Source of the DNA: Mycobacterium ostraviense
Lineage (GTDB): Bacteria > Actinomycetota > Actinomycetes > Mycobacteriales > Mycobacteriaceae
Length of the DNA stretch: 64,000 bases
Reading direction: 5' to 3'
Assembly (NCBI RefSeq): GCF_002705925.1
Contig: NZ_NKRE01000001.1
Span: forward strand, 1,679,178 to 1,743,177
Shown piece by piece: positions 29,287 to 37,865 of this stretch. The first letter of the stretch is position 1; every line of letters starts with the position of its first letter. The notes under the pieces were generated by a model that saw only the letters and a program-made list of their open reading frames with translations, had not been told where the DNA came from and made no database searches. The position numbers were made by a program, and so were the translations under genes.

Positions 29287-29702
29287 GTCTGCCCGCGCCG
29301 CTGGCCGAGGTGGTGTCCGACTTCGCCGAACTTCAGGGCCAGGACAAGCTGAAGCTGCTGCTGGAATTCGCCGACGAGCTTCCAGCGCTGCCTGCCGAGT
29401 TCGAAGAACAGGCGATGGAGCCGGTGCCCGAGTGCCAGTCCCCGCTGTTCCTGCACGTCGATGCCAGCGATCCGCAGCGGGTGCGCCTGCACTTCAGCGC
29501 GCCGGCCGAAGCGCCGACCACTCGCGGATTCGCCTCCATCCTGGCCGCCGGGCTGGACGGCCAGCCGGCGGCCGAGATCCTGGCGGTGCCCGAGGATTTC
29601 TACGCCGAGCTGGGTTTGGCCGCTCTGATCAGCCCGCTTCGACTGCGCGGCATGTCGGCGATGCTCGCCCGGATCAAGCGCCGACTGCGTGAAACGGTTT
29701 GA
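29283..29702 (+). CDS. SufE-like sulfur acceptor (Rv3284 orthologue)
   Basis: The 139-residue SufE-fold protein has the active-site region [12 protein letters not shown] with the sulfur-accepting cysteine, and [11 protein letters not shown] later. SufE proteins take persulfide sulfur from a donor enzyme; in this pair the donor is probably SseA. The start overlaps sseA (ATGA), which supports a joint function. Confidence 0.93.
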   Translation: MSLPAPLAEVVSDFAELQGQDKLKLLLEFADELPALPAEFEEQAMEPVPECQSPLFLHVDASDPQRVRLHFSAPAEAPTTRGFASILAAGLDGQPAAEILAVPEDFYAELGLAALISPLRLRGMSAMLARIKRRLRETV

Positions 29703-29805
29703 ATCGGGGAACCGCGTGACCGGTCCCACGGCGCGGCGCATAAACTTCCCGGAATAAGACTTGTAAGAAAATCTCTTAAAGACGTTCGGCCCTACAGGAG
29801 GCGCA

Positions 29806-31599
29806 GTGGCAAGTCACGCCAGCTCCAGGATCACTAAAGTTCTGGTCGCCAACCGCGGCGAGATCGCAGTCCGGGTGATCCGGGCGGCCCGGGATGCGGG
29901 TCTGGCCAGCGTGGCCGTCTACGCCGAACCCGACGCGGACGCCCCGCACGTACGGCTGGCCGACGAGGCGTTCGCTCTGGGCGGTCAAACCTCGGCCGAG
30001 TCCTACCTGGACTTCGAAAAGCTGCTCGACGCGGCGGCCAAGTCCGGCGCCAATGCCATCCATCCCGGCTACGGCTTTCTGTCGGAAAACGCCAACTTCG
30101 CCCAGGCCGTGATCGACGCCGGGCTGATCTGGATCGGGCCCAGCCCGCAGTCGATCCGCGACCTCGGCGACAAGGTCACCGCCCGTCACATCGCGGCACG
30201 CGCGCAGGCGCCGCTGGTGCCCGGCACCCCCGACCCGGTCAAAGACGCCGACGAGGTGATCGCCTTCGCCAACGAATACGGCCTGCCGATTGCGATCAAG
30301 GCGGCGCACGGCGGCGGCGGCAAGGGCATGAAGGTGGCCCGCACCATCGACGAAATCCCCGAACTGTACGAGTCGGCCGTGCGGGAAGCCACCGCCGCGT
30401 TCGGCCGCGGCGAGTGCTTCGTCGAGCGTTACCTGGACAAACCGCGCCACGTCGAGGCCCAGGTGATCGCCGACCAGCACGGCAACGTTGTGGTCGCCGG
30501 AACCCGGGACTGCTCGCTGCAGCGCCGCTACCAGAAGCTGGTCGAGGAGGCGCCGGCGCCGTTCCTGACCGACTTCCAGCGCAAGGAAATCCACGACTCG
30601 GCCAAACGGATCTGCAAGGAGGCCCACTACCACGGCGCCGGAACCGTCGAATACCTGGTCGGCCAGGACGGCCTGATCTCCTTCCTGGAGGTCAACACCC
30701 GCCTTCAGGTCGAGCACCCGGTGACCGAGGAAACCGCCGGCATCGACCTGGTGTTGCAGCAGTTCAAGATCGCCAACGGCGAGACGCTCGACATCACCGA
30801 GGACCCCACCCCGCGCGGGCACGCCATCGAGTTCCGGATCAACGGCGAGGACGCCGGGCGGGGCTTCCTGCCCGCCCCCGGCCCGGTGACCAAGTTCCAC
30901 CCGCCCGCGGGCCCGGGCGTCCGTATGGACTCCGGCGTCGAGACCGGCTCGGTGATCGGCGGCCAGTTCGACTCGATGCTGGCCAAGCTGATCGTGCACG
31001 GCGCCGACCGCGCCGAGGCGCTGGCCCGCGCCCGCCGCGCGCTGGCCGAATTCGAAGTCGAGGGTCTGGCCACGGTCATCCCCTTCCACCGGGCGGTGGT
31101 GTCCGACCCGGCGTTCATCGGCGACGAGCACGGCTTCTCGGTGCACACCCGCTGGATCGAGACCGAGTGGAACAACACCGTCGAACCCTTCACCGGCGGC
31201 GAGCCGAGCGACGAAGAGGACGCCCGGCCGCGGCAGAAGGTGGTCGTCGAGGTCGACGGCCGCCGGGTCGAGGTGTCACTGCCGGCCGACCTCGCACTGT
31301 CCGGCGGCGGCTGCGACCCGGTCGGCGTCATCCGGCGCAAGCCCAAGCCGCGCAAACGTGGCGCCCACAGCGGTGCGGCAGCCTCCGGCGACGCCGTGAC
31401 CGCACCCATGCAGGGCACCGTGGTGAAGGTCGCGGTCGAAGAAGGTCAGGAAGTGGTGACGGGCGATCTGGTGGTGGTCCTGGAGGCGATGAAGATGGAG
31501 AACCCGGTCACCGCGCACAAAGACGGCGTCATCACCGGACTGGCGGTCGAAGCCGGGGCAGCCATCACCCAGGGCACGGTGCTCGCCGAGATCAAGTAG
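29806..31599 (+). CDS. accA3: Acyl-CoA carboxylase alpha chain (biotin carboxylase and BCCP)
   Basis: The 597-residue subunit has a biotin carboxylase domain, with the ATP-grasp loop [26 protein letters not shown] and [13 protein letters not shown] linker and a C-terminal biotinyl domain with EAMKMEN follow, where K563 takes the biotin. It serves several AccD partners for acetyl- and propionyl-CoA carboxylation. The start is GTG at 29806 behind AGGAGG at 29797-29802. BirA, AccD5 and AccE5 lie within 6 kb. Confidence 0.97.
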   Translation: MASHASSRITKVLVANRGEIAVRVIRAARDAGLASVAVYAEPDADAPHVRLADEAFALGGQTSAESYLDFEKLLDAAAKSGANAIHPGYGFLSENANFAQAVIDAGLIWIGPSPQSIRDLGDKVTARHIAARAQAPLVPGTPDPVKDADEVIAFANEYGLPIAIKAAHGGGGKGMKVARTIDEIPELYESAVREATAAFGRGECFVERYLDKPRHVEAQVIADQHGNVVVAGTRDCSLQRRYQKLVEEAPAPFLTDFQRKEIHDSAKRICKEAHYHGAGTVEYLVGQDGLISFLEVNTRLQVEHPVTEETAGIDLVLQQFKIANGETLDITEDPTPRGHAIEFRINGEDAGRGFLPAPGPVTKFHPPAGPGVRMDSGVETGSVIGGQFDSMLAKLIVHGADRAEALARARRALAEFEVEGLATVIPFHRAVVSDPAFIGDEHGFSVHTRWIETEWNNTVEPFTGGEPSDEEDARPRQKVVVEVDGRRVEVSLPADLALSGGGCDPVGVIRRKPKPRKRGAHSGAAASGDAVTAPMQGTVVKVAVEEGQEVVTGDLVVVLEAMKMENPVTAHKDGVITGLAVEAGAAITQGTVLAEIK

Positions 31600-31740
31600 C
31601 CGCTTACCGCGCGAAACCCGGCCTGACCAGCGTTTATCTGAGTCGGATCGGAGAACGTTGTCGCCCCGGCACCCGCCCGGTAGCCTCGAAACAGGTTGAG
31701 TTCACAGCCGCCCGGAGCTACGTCCTGTCAGTGCGTCAGG

Positions 31741-31775
31741 GTCGCGAGGGAGGCAAACTCCCTGCGTAAAGCGAC
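31741..31775 (+). terminator. Nested hairpin between accA3 and the STAS gene
   Basis: AGGGAG at 31747-31752 pairs with CTCCCT at 31758-31763 over a five-base loop, and GTCGC at 31741-31745 pairs with GCGAC at 31771-31775 around it. It lies 142 bases past the accA3 stop and 34 bases before the STAS gene, with no U-tract. It may be a terminator or a leader structure. Confidence 0.35.
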
Positions 31776-31808
31776 GCAGCGCACACTCGACGTGGTCGAC
31801 ACCAACGA

Positions 31809-32237
31809 ATGTTCGATGGATGGAGTCCACGATTGTCTGTGATCCAATCCTGGCAGAAATGCGGAACCGCTGACTTCACTGCCAGCTATGGGCCGTCGGC
31901 CGGCGTGATCACCGTAGAAGGTGAGCTCGACGCCGCCAATGCCGATCAGCTGGCCGGATACGTCCAGCAGTGCGTGAGGTCTTGCCGGTGGCTGATCCTG
32001 GACCTACGGCGTCTGGAATTCATTGGCACTGCCGGGTTTTCCGCCCTTCACCGAATCAACGTGGTCTGCTCGGCGGCGGACACCCAGTGGGCGATGGTGC
32101 CGAGCCGGGCCGTGTCGCGGTTACTGGAGATTTGCGATCCCGACGGCGCGCTGCCGGTCATGGAGCCGGTGAACCCGGTAAACGGCGCCCCCGACGGCGA
32201 CCTGCGCCTACTCGAGCTGGTCGCGGAGCCGCGCTAG
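31809..32237 (+). CDS. STAS-domain anti-sigma factor antagonist
   Basis: The 142-residue protein is a single STAS domain with VITVEGELDAANAD and LILDLRRLEFIGTAGFSALH. The threonine of FIGTAGF sits where antagonists of anti-sigma factors are phosphorylated. Such proteins bind the RsbW-type anti-sigma factor when unphosphorylated and release the sigma factor. It converges on sigF and overlaps its 3' end by 30 bases. H37Rv has no annotated gene here. ATG at 31809 is used; TTG at 31833 would remove a poorly conserved leader. Confidence 0.85.
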   Translation: MFDGWSPRLSVIQSWQKCGTADFTASYGPSAGVITVEGELDAANADQLAGYVQQCVRSCRWLILDLRRLEFIGTAGFSALHRINVVCSAADTQWAMVPSRAVSRLLEICDPDGALPVMEPVNPVNGAPDGDLRLLELVAEPR

Positions 32238-32996
32238 CGACTTGGCCAGCAGCCGGGACACGTGCATCTGGGAGATGCCGACCCGCTCGGCGATCTGGGT
32301 CTGCGTCATCGACTCGAAAAACCTGAGGATCAACACCGTTCGCTCGCGCTCGGGTAGCGCCTCGAGCAGCGGGCGCAGCGCCTCGCGATCTTCGATCCGG
32401 TCCAGGCCGGCATCCATGTCGCCGAGGGTGTCCGCGATGGCACGGGCGTCGTCGTCTTCGTTACCACCACCGCTGTCGATGGACAGCGTGTTGTAAGAGC
32501 TGCCCGCCACCAGCCCCTCGACCACCTCGCCGCGGTCCATCCCGAGTTCGGCGGCGAGTTCAGTGGCGGTGGGCGCCCTGCCGAGCCGCTGCGACAACTC
32601 GGCGGTGGCGGTGCCCAACCGCAGGTGCAGTTCCTTCAGCCGGCGAGGAACCTTGACTGACCAACTGTTGTCCCGGAAGTGCCGCCGGACTTCCCCCATG
32701 ATGGTGGGCACGGCGAACGAAACGAAATCCGACCCGGTCTCGACGTCGAAGCGGACTACCGCGTTGACCAGTCCGACCCGGGCGACCTGAATCAGGTCGT
32801 CGCGGGGTTCGCCGCGTCCCTCGAACCGCCGGGCGATGTGATCGGCCAGCGGCAGGCAGCGCTCCACGATCTTGTCGCGGTGGCGCTGGAAATCCGGTGA
32901 GGCGGGGTCAAAACCGGCCAACTCACGAAACATCTCCGGGACATCGGCGTATTCGTTCGGCCGTGAAGCAGAACCGCCGGCAGCACGCGGCGTCAC
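32208..32996 (-). CDS. sigF: Stress-response sigma factor SigF
   Basis: The 262-residue sigma-B/F/G-type factor has region 2 (DLIQVARVGLVNAVVRFD, FVSFAVPTIMGEVRRHFRD), region 3, and region 4 (LPERERTVLILRFF and TQTQIAERVGISQMHVSRLL). GTG at 32996 gives the H37Rv length and overlaps the rsbW stop by four bases. It is the last gene of a Rv3289c-usfY-rsbW-sigF series on the minus strand and is likely autoregulated through the promoters listed nearby. Confidence 0.97.
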   Translation of the reverse strand: MTPRAAGGSASRPNEYADVPEMFRELAGFDPASPDFQRHRDKIVERCLPLADHIARRFEGRGEPRDDLIQVARVGLVNAVVRFDVETGSDFVSFAVPTIMGEVRRHFRDNSWSVKVPRRLKELHLRLGTATAELSQRLGRAPTATELAAELGMDRGEVVEGLVAGSSYNTLSIDSGGGNEDDDARAIADTLGDMDAGLDRIEDREALRPLLEALPERERTVLILRFFESMTQTQIAERVGISQMHVSRLLAKSLARLRDQLE

Positions 32997-33430
32997 CTGC
33001 CAGAGGCCGCCCGTCGGGCCGTCAACACAATGCCGAACACACTGCCGGCGGCGTCGGGCATGCGGCCGTCGTGGAAAGTCTGGACGTCGTCGGCCAGCGA
33101 CGTCAGCACATGCCAGCTGAAGCTGCCCGGCGCCACGACGTCGTGGGTGTCGCACATCGCGGACGCCTCCACCACGAGTTCGTCGTCACGCGGGTCGACC
33201 ACCAGCGTCAAGGTCGCGTTCGGTGTGGCGGAACGGATCAGCCGGGTACACACTTCGTCGACCGCCAGTCTCAGGTCGGCGACCGCATCGAAATCCAAGT
33301 CCTCGAAGGTGCCGATGGCGCCGACCAGGGTACGCAGGATCGCCAGATTCTCCAAGCGCGCAGCAACCTTCAGCTCGACGGCGCGGTCGCCGCGTTGGTG
33401 CCTGTTGGGACGCGCATCGGCATCGCTCAT
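32993..33430 (-). CDS. rsbW: Anti-sigma-F factor (UsfX/RsbW)
   Basis: The 145-residue HATPase-fold protein, of the same length as H37Rv UsfX, sequesters SigF. The region LRLAVDEVCTRLIRSA corresponds to the ATPase N box, but the usual asparagine is replaced by arginine, as in the M. tuberculosis protein, which questions classical RsbW kinase activity. The start at 33430 is preceded by CGGGAGG. It is translationally coupled to sigF. Confidence 0.95.
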   Translation of the reverse strand: MSDADARPNRHQRGDRAVELKVAARLENLAILRTLVGAIGTFEDLDFDAVADLRLAVDEVCTRLIRSATPNATLTLVVDPRDDELVVEASAMCDTHDVVAPGSFSWHVLTSLADDVQTFHDGRMPDAAGSVFGIVLTARRAASGR

Positions 33431-33552
33431 GTGGCCTCCCGGCAATTTTTGACCGACACTACTACTACTGATTTGGGTCCCGATTTGGCTGTCGATTTCG
33501 GTCCCTTTCCGATCGCCTCCCGGAGGCCCGTTTTGGGCCGCGCGTTCTAACC

Positions 33553-33578
33553 GGTTGGTCATGGTCGCCACCGGGTAT
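33553..33578 (+). promoter_or_regulatory. SigF-type promoter facing right, before the 49-residue gene
   Basis: GGTTG at 33553-33557, a 15-base spacer, and GGGTAT at 33573-33578 match the mycobacterial SigF pattern GGTTT-N15-17-GGGTAT. The next ATG is at 33589, 11 bases after the -10, so the transcript would be leaderless or nearly so. The prediction comes from sequence only. Confidence 0.6.
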
Positions 33579-33588
33579 TCAACCAGCC

Positions 33589-33738
33589 ATGGACGAGGCG
33601 GACGTGACCGACACAATCCGGGCACGCCGGCTCCGGCGCATCGCGGTGATCGCCGGGATCACCTTGGTGGTTTTGATCGCGGTCGCTGCAGCAATCTATG
33701 TCGGTGCCTTCGTGATCCTGTCCCCGATGATGGGGTGA
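33589..33738 (+). CDS. Small single-pass membrane protein, 49 residues
   Basis: The frame reads MDEADVTDTIRARRLRRIAV followed by one strongly hydrophobic helix (IAGITLVVLIAVAAAIYVGA) and a short tail ending SPMMG. Basic residues before the helix predict the N-terminus inside. Codon third positions are GC-rich, as in real genes here. It lies in the 423-bp gap between usfY and rsbW, on the opposite strand, behind a SigF-type promoter. An alternative start is GTG at 33604. Function unknown; a SigF-controlled stress membrane peptide is an inference. Confidence 0.6.
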   Translation: MDEADVTDTIRARRLRRIAVIAGITLVVLIAVAAAIYVGAFVILSPMMG

Positions 33739-33783
33739 CAGCGCCGACGCGGCAAGGCCAGTACTCGTCATTGTTCACACCTG

Positions 33784-33810
33784 ATACCCCGTCGACGCCA
33801 CCGGTAAAAC
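33784..33810 (-). promoter_or_regulatory. SigF-type promoter facing rsbW-sigF
   Basis: On the minus strand, GTTT (33807-33810), a 17-base spacer and GGGTAT (33784-33789) match the SigF consensus. The transcript would start near 33777 and carry a leader of about 345 bases to rsbW, antisense to the small membrane gene. In H37Rv the rsbW-sigF genes are also autoregulated by SigF. Sequence prediction only. Confidence 0.55.
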
Positions 33811-33853
33811 AAAACCGTCGCCCGGTTTTGCGGTGAGATGCCAGCCGGCACTG

Positions 33854-34165
33854 CTAGCTGGCCAGCCGTTGGCGTGGTACCTCGGGGTGTTCGGCGTACC
33901 ACCGCTCGGCGATCCTGCGTACCCGCCGGTGCTCGACGGCCAGCCACACCAGCCCGGCCACCGTGACGACGAGCGCCGCGACGCCGGCGACCATGCCTTC
34001 GACGTGATGGCCGGTGCCGAAGGCAGCAAGAGATCCGACACCACCGATCACCCCCGCCACCACCAACAGGTACCCAGGCCAGTGCAGCACGTCGATCAGT
34101 GACTCGCCGGCCAGCGGCCGCGTCGTATGCAGGTGGTCGACGGGGTCGCGGTAGGTGTCCCCCAT
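33854..34165 (-). CDS. usfY: UsfY-like membrane protein
   Basis: The 103-residue protein opens MGDTYRDPVDHLHTTRPLAG. It has two transmembrane helices (about residues 29-50 and 57-78) and a charged tail (EHRRVRRIAERWYAEHPEV). It matches Rv3288c, named for its position upstream of sigF. ATG at 34165 starts at the conserved region and follows GAGGAGG; an ATG at 34237 would add 24 unconserved residues. Function unknown. Confidence 0.88.
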   Translation of the reverse strand: MGDTYRDPVDHLHTTRPLAGESLIDVLHWPGYLLVVAGVIGGVGSLAAFGTGHHVEGMVAGVAALVVTVAGLVWLAVEHRRVRRIAERWYAEHPEVPRQRLAS

Positions 34166-34223
34166 GGCTCCTCCTCGTTCTCTCTCGTCAGCGACGGGAC
34201 TCACGGGACAGGATGTGGAGGGA

Positions 34224-34619
34224 TCACAACCAACCAACCGCCAGGGCCGGGCCGACGATGGGAGGCACCCCCATGGACACGGCCACCACCATCAGCGTCA
34301 ACAAAAACCATCCGGCGCCGTGCCATCCCCACCAGGTACCGCGGGCACGCCACACCTGATAGGTGCGGATGAAGGCCCAGATTCCGCCGGCCAACAGAAT
34401 CAGCGGGCCGCCGAAGGCCAGCAGGGTCCGCTCCGGCGCGCCGCAGGCCACCGTGTCCAGGCCCGCTTTGCCGCCGCACGTGCTGACCCACAAGGCCGCC
34501 ATGATGACAAACCCGATACCGGCGCCCGCGGCCAGGACAGCGAACCGGATGGCGGCGCGAACCTCGGCGTCGTCCTGTCCTAATCGGTCACCGGGTGACC
34601 GTTCGCGCGTCTTCTGCAT
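34224..34619 (-). CDS. Membrane protein of the sigF operon (Rv3289c orthologue)
   Basis: The 131-residue protein has three hydrophobic helices (starting about residues 24, 67 and 103) and a cysteine pair in the first loop (STCGGKAGLDTVACGAPE). It lies 58 bases upstream of usfY and is the first gene after a good SigF-type promoter at 34661-34686. Function unknown; membership in the SigF regulon is well supported by the promoter match. Confidence 0.85.
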   Translation of the reverse strand: MQKTRERSPGDRLGQDDAEVRAAIRFAVLAAGAGIGFVIMAALWVSTCGGKAGLDTVACGAPERTLLAFGGPLILLAGGIWAFIRTYQVWRARGTWWGWHGAGWFLLTLMVVAVSMGVPPIVGPALAVGWL

Positions 34620-34660
34620 CCTGAAACCCCAATCCCGCGTTCGCGGAGTACAAGATCTTC

Positions 34661-34686
34661 ATACCCCGCGGTCAGCCCAGGCAAAC
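34661..34686 (-). promoter_or_regulatory. SigF-type promoter of the Rv3289c-usfY-rsbW-sigF series
   Basis: On the minus strand, GTTT at 34683-34686, 16 spacer bases and GGGTAT at 34661-34666 match the SigF consensus closely. The start of the first gene is 42 bases downstream. This would make the operon positively autoregulated. Confidence 0.68.
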
Positions 34687-34690
34687 AGTG

Positions 34691-34730
34691 CGACCAGGTC
34701 CGACCAGGTCCGACTAGGTCCGACTAGGTC
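34691..34730. repeat. Four tandem 10-bp units at the 3' end of lat
   Basis: CGACCAGGTC occurs twice (34691-34710), followed by CGACTAGGTC twice (34711-34730). The last unit contains the lat stop codon. The array sits just upstream of the -35 of the SigF promoter for Rv3289c, so it could affect either gene or simply be replication slippage. Confidence 0.9.
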
Positions 34731-36073
34731 ACAGCCGGCAACGCCTCACGTACACCGGCGATCGCGGCATCGATCTCGGAGCACGTGACGGTCAACGCCG
34801 GACGGAAACGCACCCCGTCGTCACCGGCCGGCAGCACGATCACCGCGCGTTGCCACAACCGGCGGATCACGTCGTCACGGTCCGCGGTGGTCGGCAGGCT
34901 GAAGGCACACATCAGCCCCCGGCCGCGCGGATCCAGAACCAGGCCCGGGAACTCCTGAGCAAGCTCGTCGAGCCGGGCGCGCAGGTGGCGGCCCTGCCGG
35001 GCCGCATGTTCGAAGAGCCCGTCGTTTTCGATCACCTCCAGGATGCGGCGGGCCCGCACCATATCGACCAGGTTTCCGCCCCACGTCGAGTTGAGCCGCG
35101 ACTTGACCGCGAACACGTTGTCGGTGACCTCGTCGACGCGGCGGCCTGCCATCACCCCGCACACCTGCGTCTTCTTGCCGAAGGCCACGACATCGGGCGC
35201 CACGCCCAATTGCTGGTAAGCCCAAGGGGTTCCGGTTATCCCACAGCCGGTCTGCACCTCGTCGAAAATCAGCAGCGCATCGTGTTCGTCACACAACTGG
35301 CGCATCGCCGCGAAGAACTCGGCCCGGAAGTGGCGGTCGCCGCCTTCTCCCTGGATGGGCTCGGCGATGAAGCAGGCGATGTCATGGGGATGCGCCTCGA
35401 ATGCCGCGCGGGCCTGCCGCAGCGACTCGGCCTCCAGCGCAGCCATGGCCGACTCGCTTGAACCCGGTCGGACATAGGGTGCGTCGATGCGCGGCCAATC
35501 GAATTTCGGGAAGCGGGCCACGGTGACGGGTTTGGTGTTGGTGAGCGACAGGGTGTAGCCGCTGCGGCCGTGGAATGCCCCGCTCAGGTGCAGTACCCGG
35601 GTGCCGAGCGCCGGATCGACGCCGCGCGCCTGGTTGTGGCGGCTCTTCCAGTCGAATGCGACCTTGAGGGCGTTCTCCACCGCCACAGCGCCGCCTTCGA
35701 CGAAGAACAGATGCGGCAGCGCCGGGTCGCCCAACACCCTGACGAAGGTCTCGACGAAGCGAGCCATGGCTACCGAATGCACATCGGAGTTGCTGGGTTT
35801 GTTCAACGCGGCCTCGGTGAGCTCGACGCGGAATTCTTCGTCACCGGCCAGCGCCGGATGGTTCATGCCCAGCGCCGACGAGGCGACGAAGGTGAACATG
35901 TCGAGGTAGCGCCGGCCGGTTCGGGCGTCGACCAGATAGCTGCCGGCCGACCGGGACAGATCGAGCACCAGGTCGAGGCCGTCGACCAGAATGCTGCGGC
36001 CCAGCACCTCGTGGACCTGGTCTGGCGTGACCGGCCGGCGGATGTGCGCAGAAAATCTCACGGCGGCAGTCAT
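34724..36073 (-). CDS. lat: L-lysine 6-aminotransferase
   Basis: The 449-residue PLP enzyme moves the epsilon-amino group of lysine to 2-oxoglutarate and gives aminoadipate semialdehyde, which cyclises to piperideine-6-carboxylate. K300 in AFGKKTQVCG is the PLP lysine. GRSGYTLSLTNTKP and FDEVQTGCGITG are also present. The length equals H37Rv Lat. lrpA is 52 bases upstream on the same strand. The AT-rich gap at 36074-36125 is a probable LrpA target. Confidence 0.96.
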   Translation of the reverse strand: MTAAVRFSAHIRRPVTPDQVHEVLGRSILVDGLDLVLDLSRSAGSYLVDARTGRRYLDMFTFVASSALGMNHPALAGDEEFRVELTEAALNKPSNSDVHSVAMARFVETFVRVLGDPALPHLFFVEGGAVAVENALKVAFDWKSRHNQARGVDPALGTRVLHLSGAFHGRSGYTLSLTNTKPVTVARFPKFDWPRIDAPYVRPGSSESAMAALEAESLRQARAAFEAHPHDIACFIAEPIQGEGGDRHFRAEFFAAMRQLCDEHDALLIFDEVQTGCGITGTPWAYQQLGVAPDVVAFGKKTQVCGVMAGRRVDEVTDNVFAVKSRLNSTWGGNLVDMVRARRILEVIENDGLFEHAARQGRHLRARLDELAQEFPGLVLDPRGRGLMCAFSLPTTADRDDVIRRLWQRAVIVLPAGDDGVRFRPALTVTCSEIDAAIAGVREALPAVT

Positions 36074-36125
36074 ATCACCATGCTAGCCGTGGTTTTACGG
36101 AGTCAGATGATATCTACCGGAAAGA

Positions 36126-36578
36126 TTATGGTATGAACTGCCGGTCGCTGTAAAAAGTATTCAGGATGATGGTGCTTCGAGTACGCACGTTGGCGGCTGT
36201 CCGGATTCGCTGCAGCAGGTCCTCCAGCGCCCGTGCGGACTCGACGCGCACCAGCAGGACGTAACTCTCCTCGCCGGCCACGGAGTGACACGCTTCGATT
36301 TCGTCGATGTGTTCCAGCCGGGCGGGCGCATCATCGGGTTGGGATGGGTCCAAAGGAGTGATGGCCACGAACGCTGACAGCAGGTGCCCGACGGCCTCCG
36401 GATTGACCCGCGCGGAATACCCGGTCACCACGCCGCGCGACTCCAGCCTGCGTACCCGCGCCTGGACCGCCGAGACCGACAGGCCGGCCCTGGCGGCCAG
36501 CTCCGAGAGGGTGGCCCGCCCGTCGGCGACCAGCTCGCGCACCAGGATCCGGTCGATGTCGTCGAGCCCGTCAGCCAT
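36126..36578 (-). CDS. lrpA: Lrp/AsnC-type regulator
   Basis: The 150-residue protein has an N-terminal helix-turn-helix (TLSELAARAGLSVSAVQARV) and a C-terminal RAM ligand-binding domain (IDEIEACHSVAGEESYVLLV). In M. tuberculosis LrpA (Rv3291c) binds upstream of lat and responds to amino acids. It is divergent from the dioxygenase gene across only 30 bp, so it may control both directions. Confidence 0.94.
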   Translation of the reverse strand: MADGLDDIDRILVRELVADGRATLSELAARAGLSVSAVQARVRRLESRGVVTGYSARVNPEAVGHLLSAFVAITPLDPSQPDDAPARLEHIDEIEACHSVAGEESYVLLVRVESARALEDLLQRIRTAANVRTRSTIILNTFYSDRQFIP

Positions 36579-36608
36579 GGCCGGAGACTATCGCAGCGGC
36601 GGCACCCG

Positions 36609-37865
36609 ATGAGCCCGGTCAAGAGGCTGGCCAGCTGGCAACTGCGGGAGCGCTTCGCCGCCGGGCTGTCCGCCAGGTATGCCGCTGAAGTGCCCGCCTA
36701 CTCCACGCTGGTGACGGTGAGCACGCAGGTCAACGCCGACTATGCGGCGCGCCATGGCGATGCGGACCGGTTGGGCTCGCTGGGGCGGGTTACCGCCGAA
36801 CGCCATGGCGCCATCCGGGTGGGCACCCCGGCCGAGCTTGCTGCCGTCGCCGACCTGTTCGCCGCGTTCGGCATGGAACCGGTCGGCTACTACGACCTGC
36901 GCTCGGCGCGGTCGCCGATTCCCGTGGTGTCCACCGCGTTTCGCCCGATCGAGTCAAAAGAACTGGCGCGCAACCCGTTTCGGGTGTTCACATCGATGCT
37001 GGCCACCGGAGACAGCCGGTTCTTCGAGGCCGGGCTGCGCGACCGCGTGCAGACCTTTCTGGCGCGGCGGCAGTTGTTCGATCCCGCGCTGCTGGCCCGG
37101 GCGCGGGTGATCGCGGCCGACGGCGGGTGCGACGCAGACGATGCACAGTCTTTCGTCGCCGCGGCGGTGGCCGCATTCGCGCTGTCGCGCGAACCGATCG
37201 ACAAGTCCTGGTACGACGAGCTGTCCCGGGTGTCGGCGGTGGCCGCCGACATCGCCGGGGGCGGCGGCACCCACATCAATCACCTGACGCCGCGGGTGCT
37301 CGACATCGACGAGCTGTACCGCCGGATGAGCGGGCGCGGGATCGCCATGATCGACACCATTCAGGGCCCGCCGCGCACCGCGGGACCCGCCGTGCTGTTG
37401 CGGCAGACCTCTTTTCGCGCGCTGGCCGAACCGCGGTTGTTTCGCGGTGCCGACGGCCGCATCACCGAGGGCAGCCTGCGGGTGCGCTTCGGTGAAGTCG
37501 AGGCGCGCGGTGTCGCCCTCACCCCACTCGGGCGTCAGCGCTACGACACCGCGATGGCGCATGCCGACCCGGCCGCCGTGTGGGGCGACTACTTCCCGGC
37601 CACGGATGCGGAGCTGGCCGCGCAGGGCCTGGCCTACTACCGCGGCGGCGACTCGTCGGCGCCCATCGTCTACGAGGACTTCCTGCCAGCCTCGGCGGCC
37701 GGGATCTTCCGTTCCAATCTGGACAGCGACGGCAGCGATACCCGTGCCGCCGACGCGGTCGACAATTGCGGCCACGACGCGCAGTGGTTGGCCCGGGCGA
37801 TCGGACGCGATATCCACGACCCCTACGCACTGTATGAAGCACAGGCCAAGGAGGCCGACGCATGA
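36609..37865 (+). CDS. hglS: 2-oxoadipate dioxygenase/decarboxylase family protein (DUF1338)
   Basis: The 418-residue protein (Rv3292 orthologue) belongs to the DUF1338 family. Its studied member HglS converts 2-oxoadipate to D-2-hydroxyglutarate in bacterial lysine breakdown. Metal- and substrate-binding residues appear conserved: H66 and R70 in ERHGAIR, H222 and H225 in THINHL, and a glutamate in FGEVEARG. ATG at 36609 begins the conserved N-terminus. The gene overlaps pcd by four bases and lies beside lat, which supports this role. The gene symbol comes from homology; activity is inferred. Confidence 0.85.
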   Translation: MSPVKRLASWQLRERFAAGLSARYAAEVPAYSTLVTVSTQVNADYAARHGDADRLGSLGRVTAERHGAIRVGTPAELAAVADLFAAFGMEPVGYYDLRSARSPIPVVSTAFRPIESKELARNPFRVFTSMLATGDSRFFEAGLRDRVQTFLARRQLFDPALLARARVIAADGGCDADDAQSFVAAAVAAFALSREPIDKSWYDELSRVSAVAADIAGGGGTHINHLTPRVLDIDELYRRMSGRGIAMIDTIQGPPRTAGPAVLLRQTSFRALAEPRLFRGADGRITEGSLRVRFGEVEARGVALTPLGRQRYDTAMAHADPAAVWGDYFPATDAELAAQGLAYYRGGDSSAPIVYEDFLPASAAGIFRSNLDSDGSDTRAADAVDNCGHDAQWLARAIGRDIHDPYALYEAQAKEADA

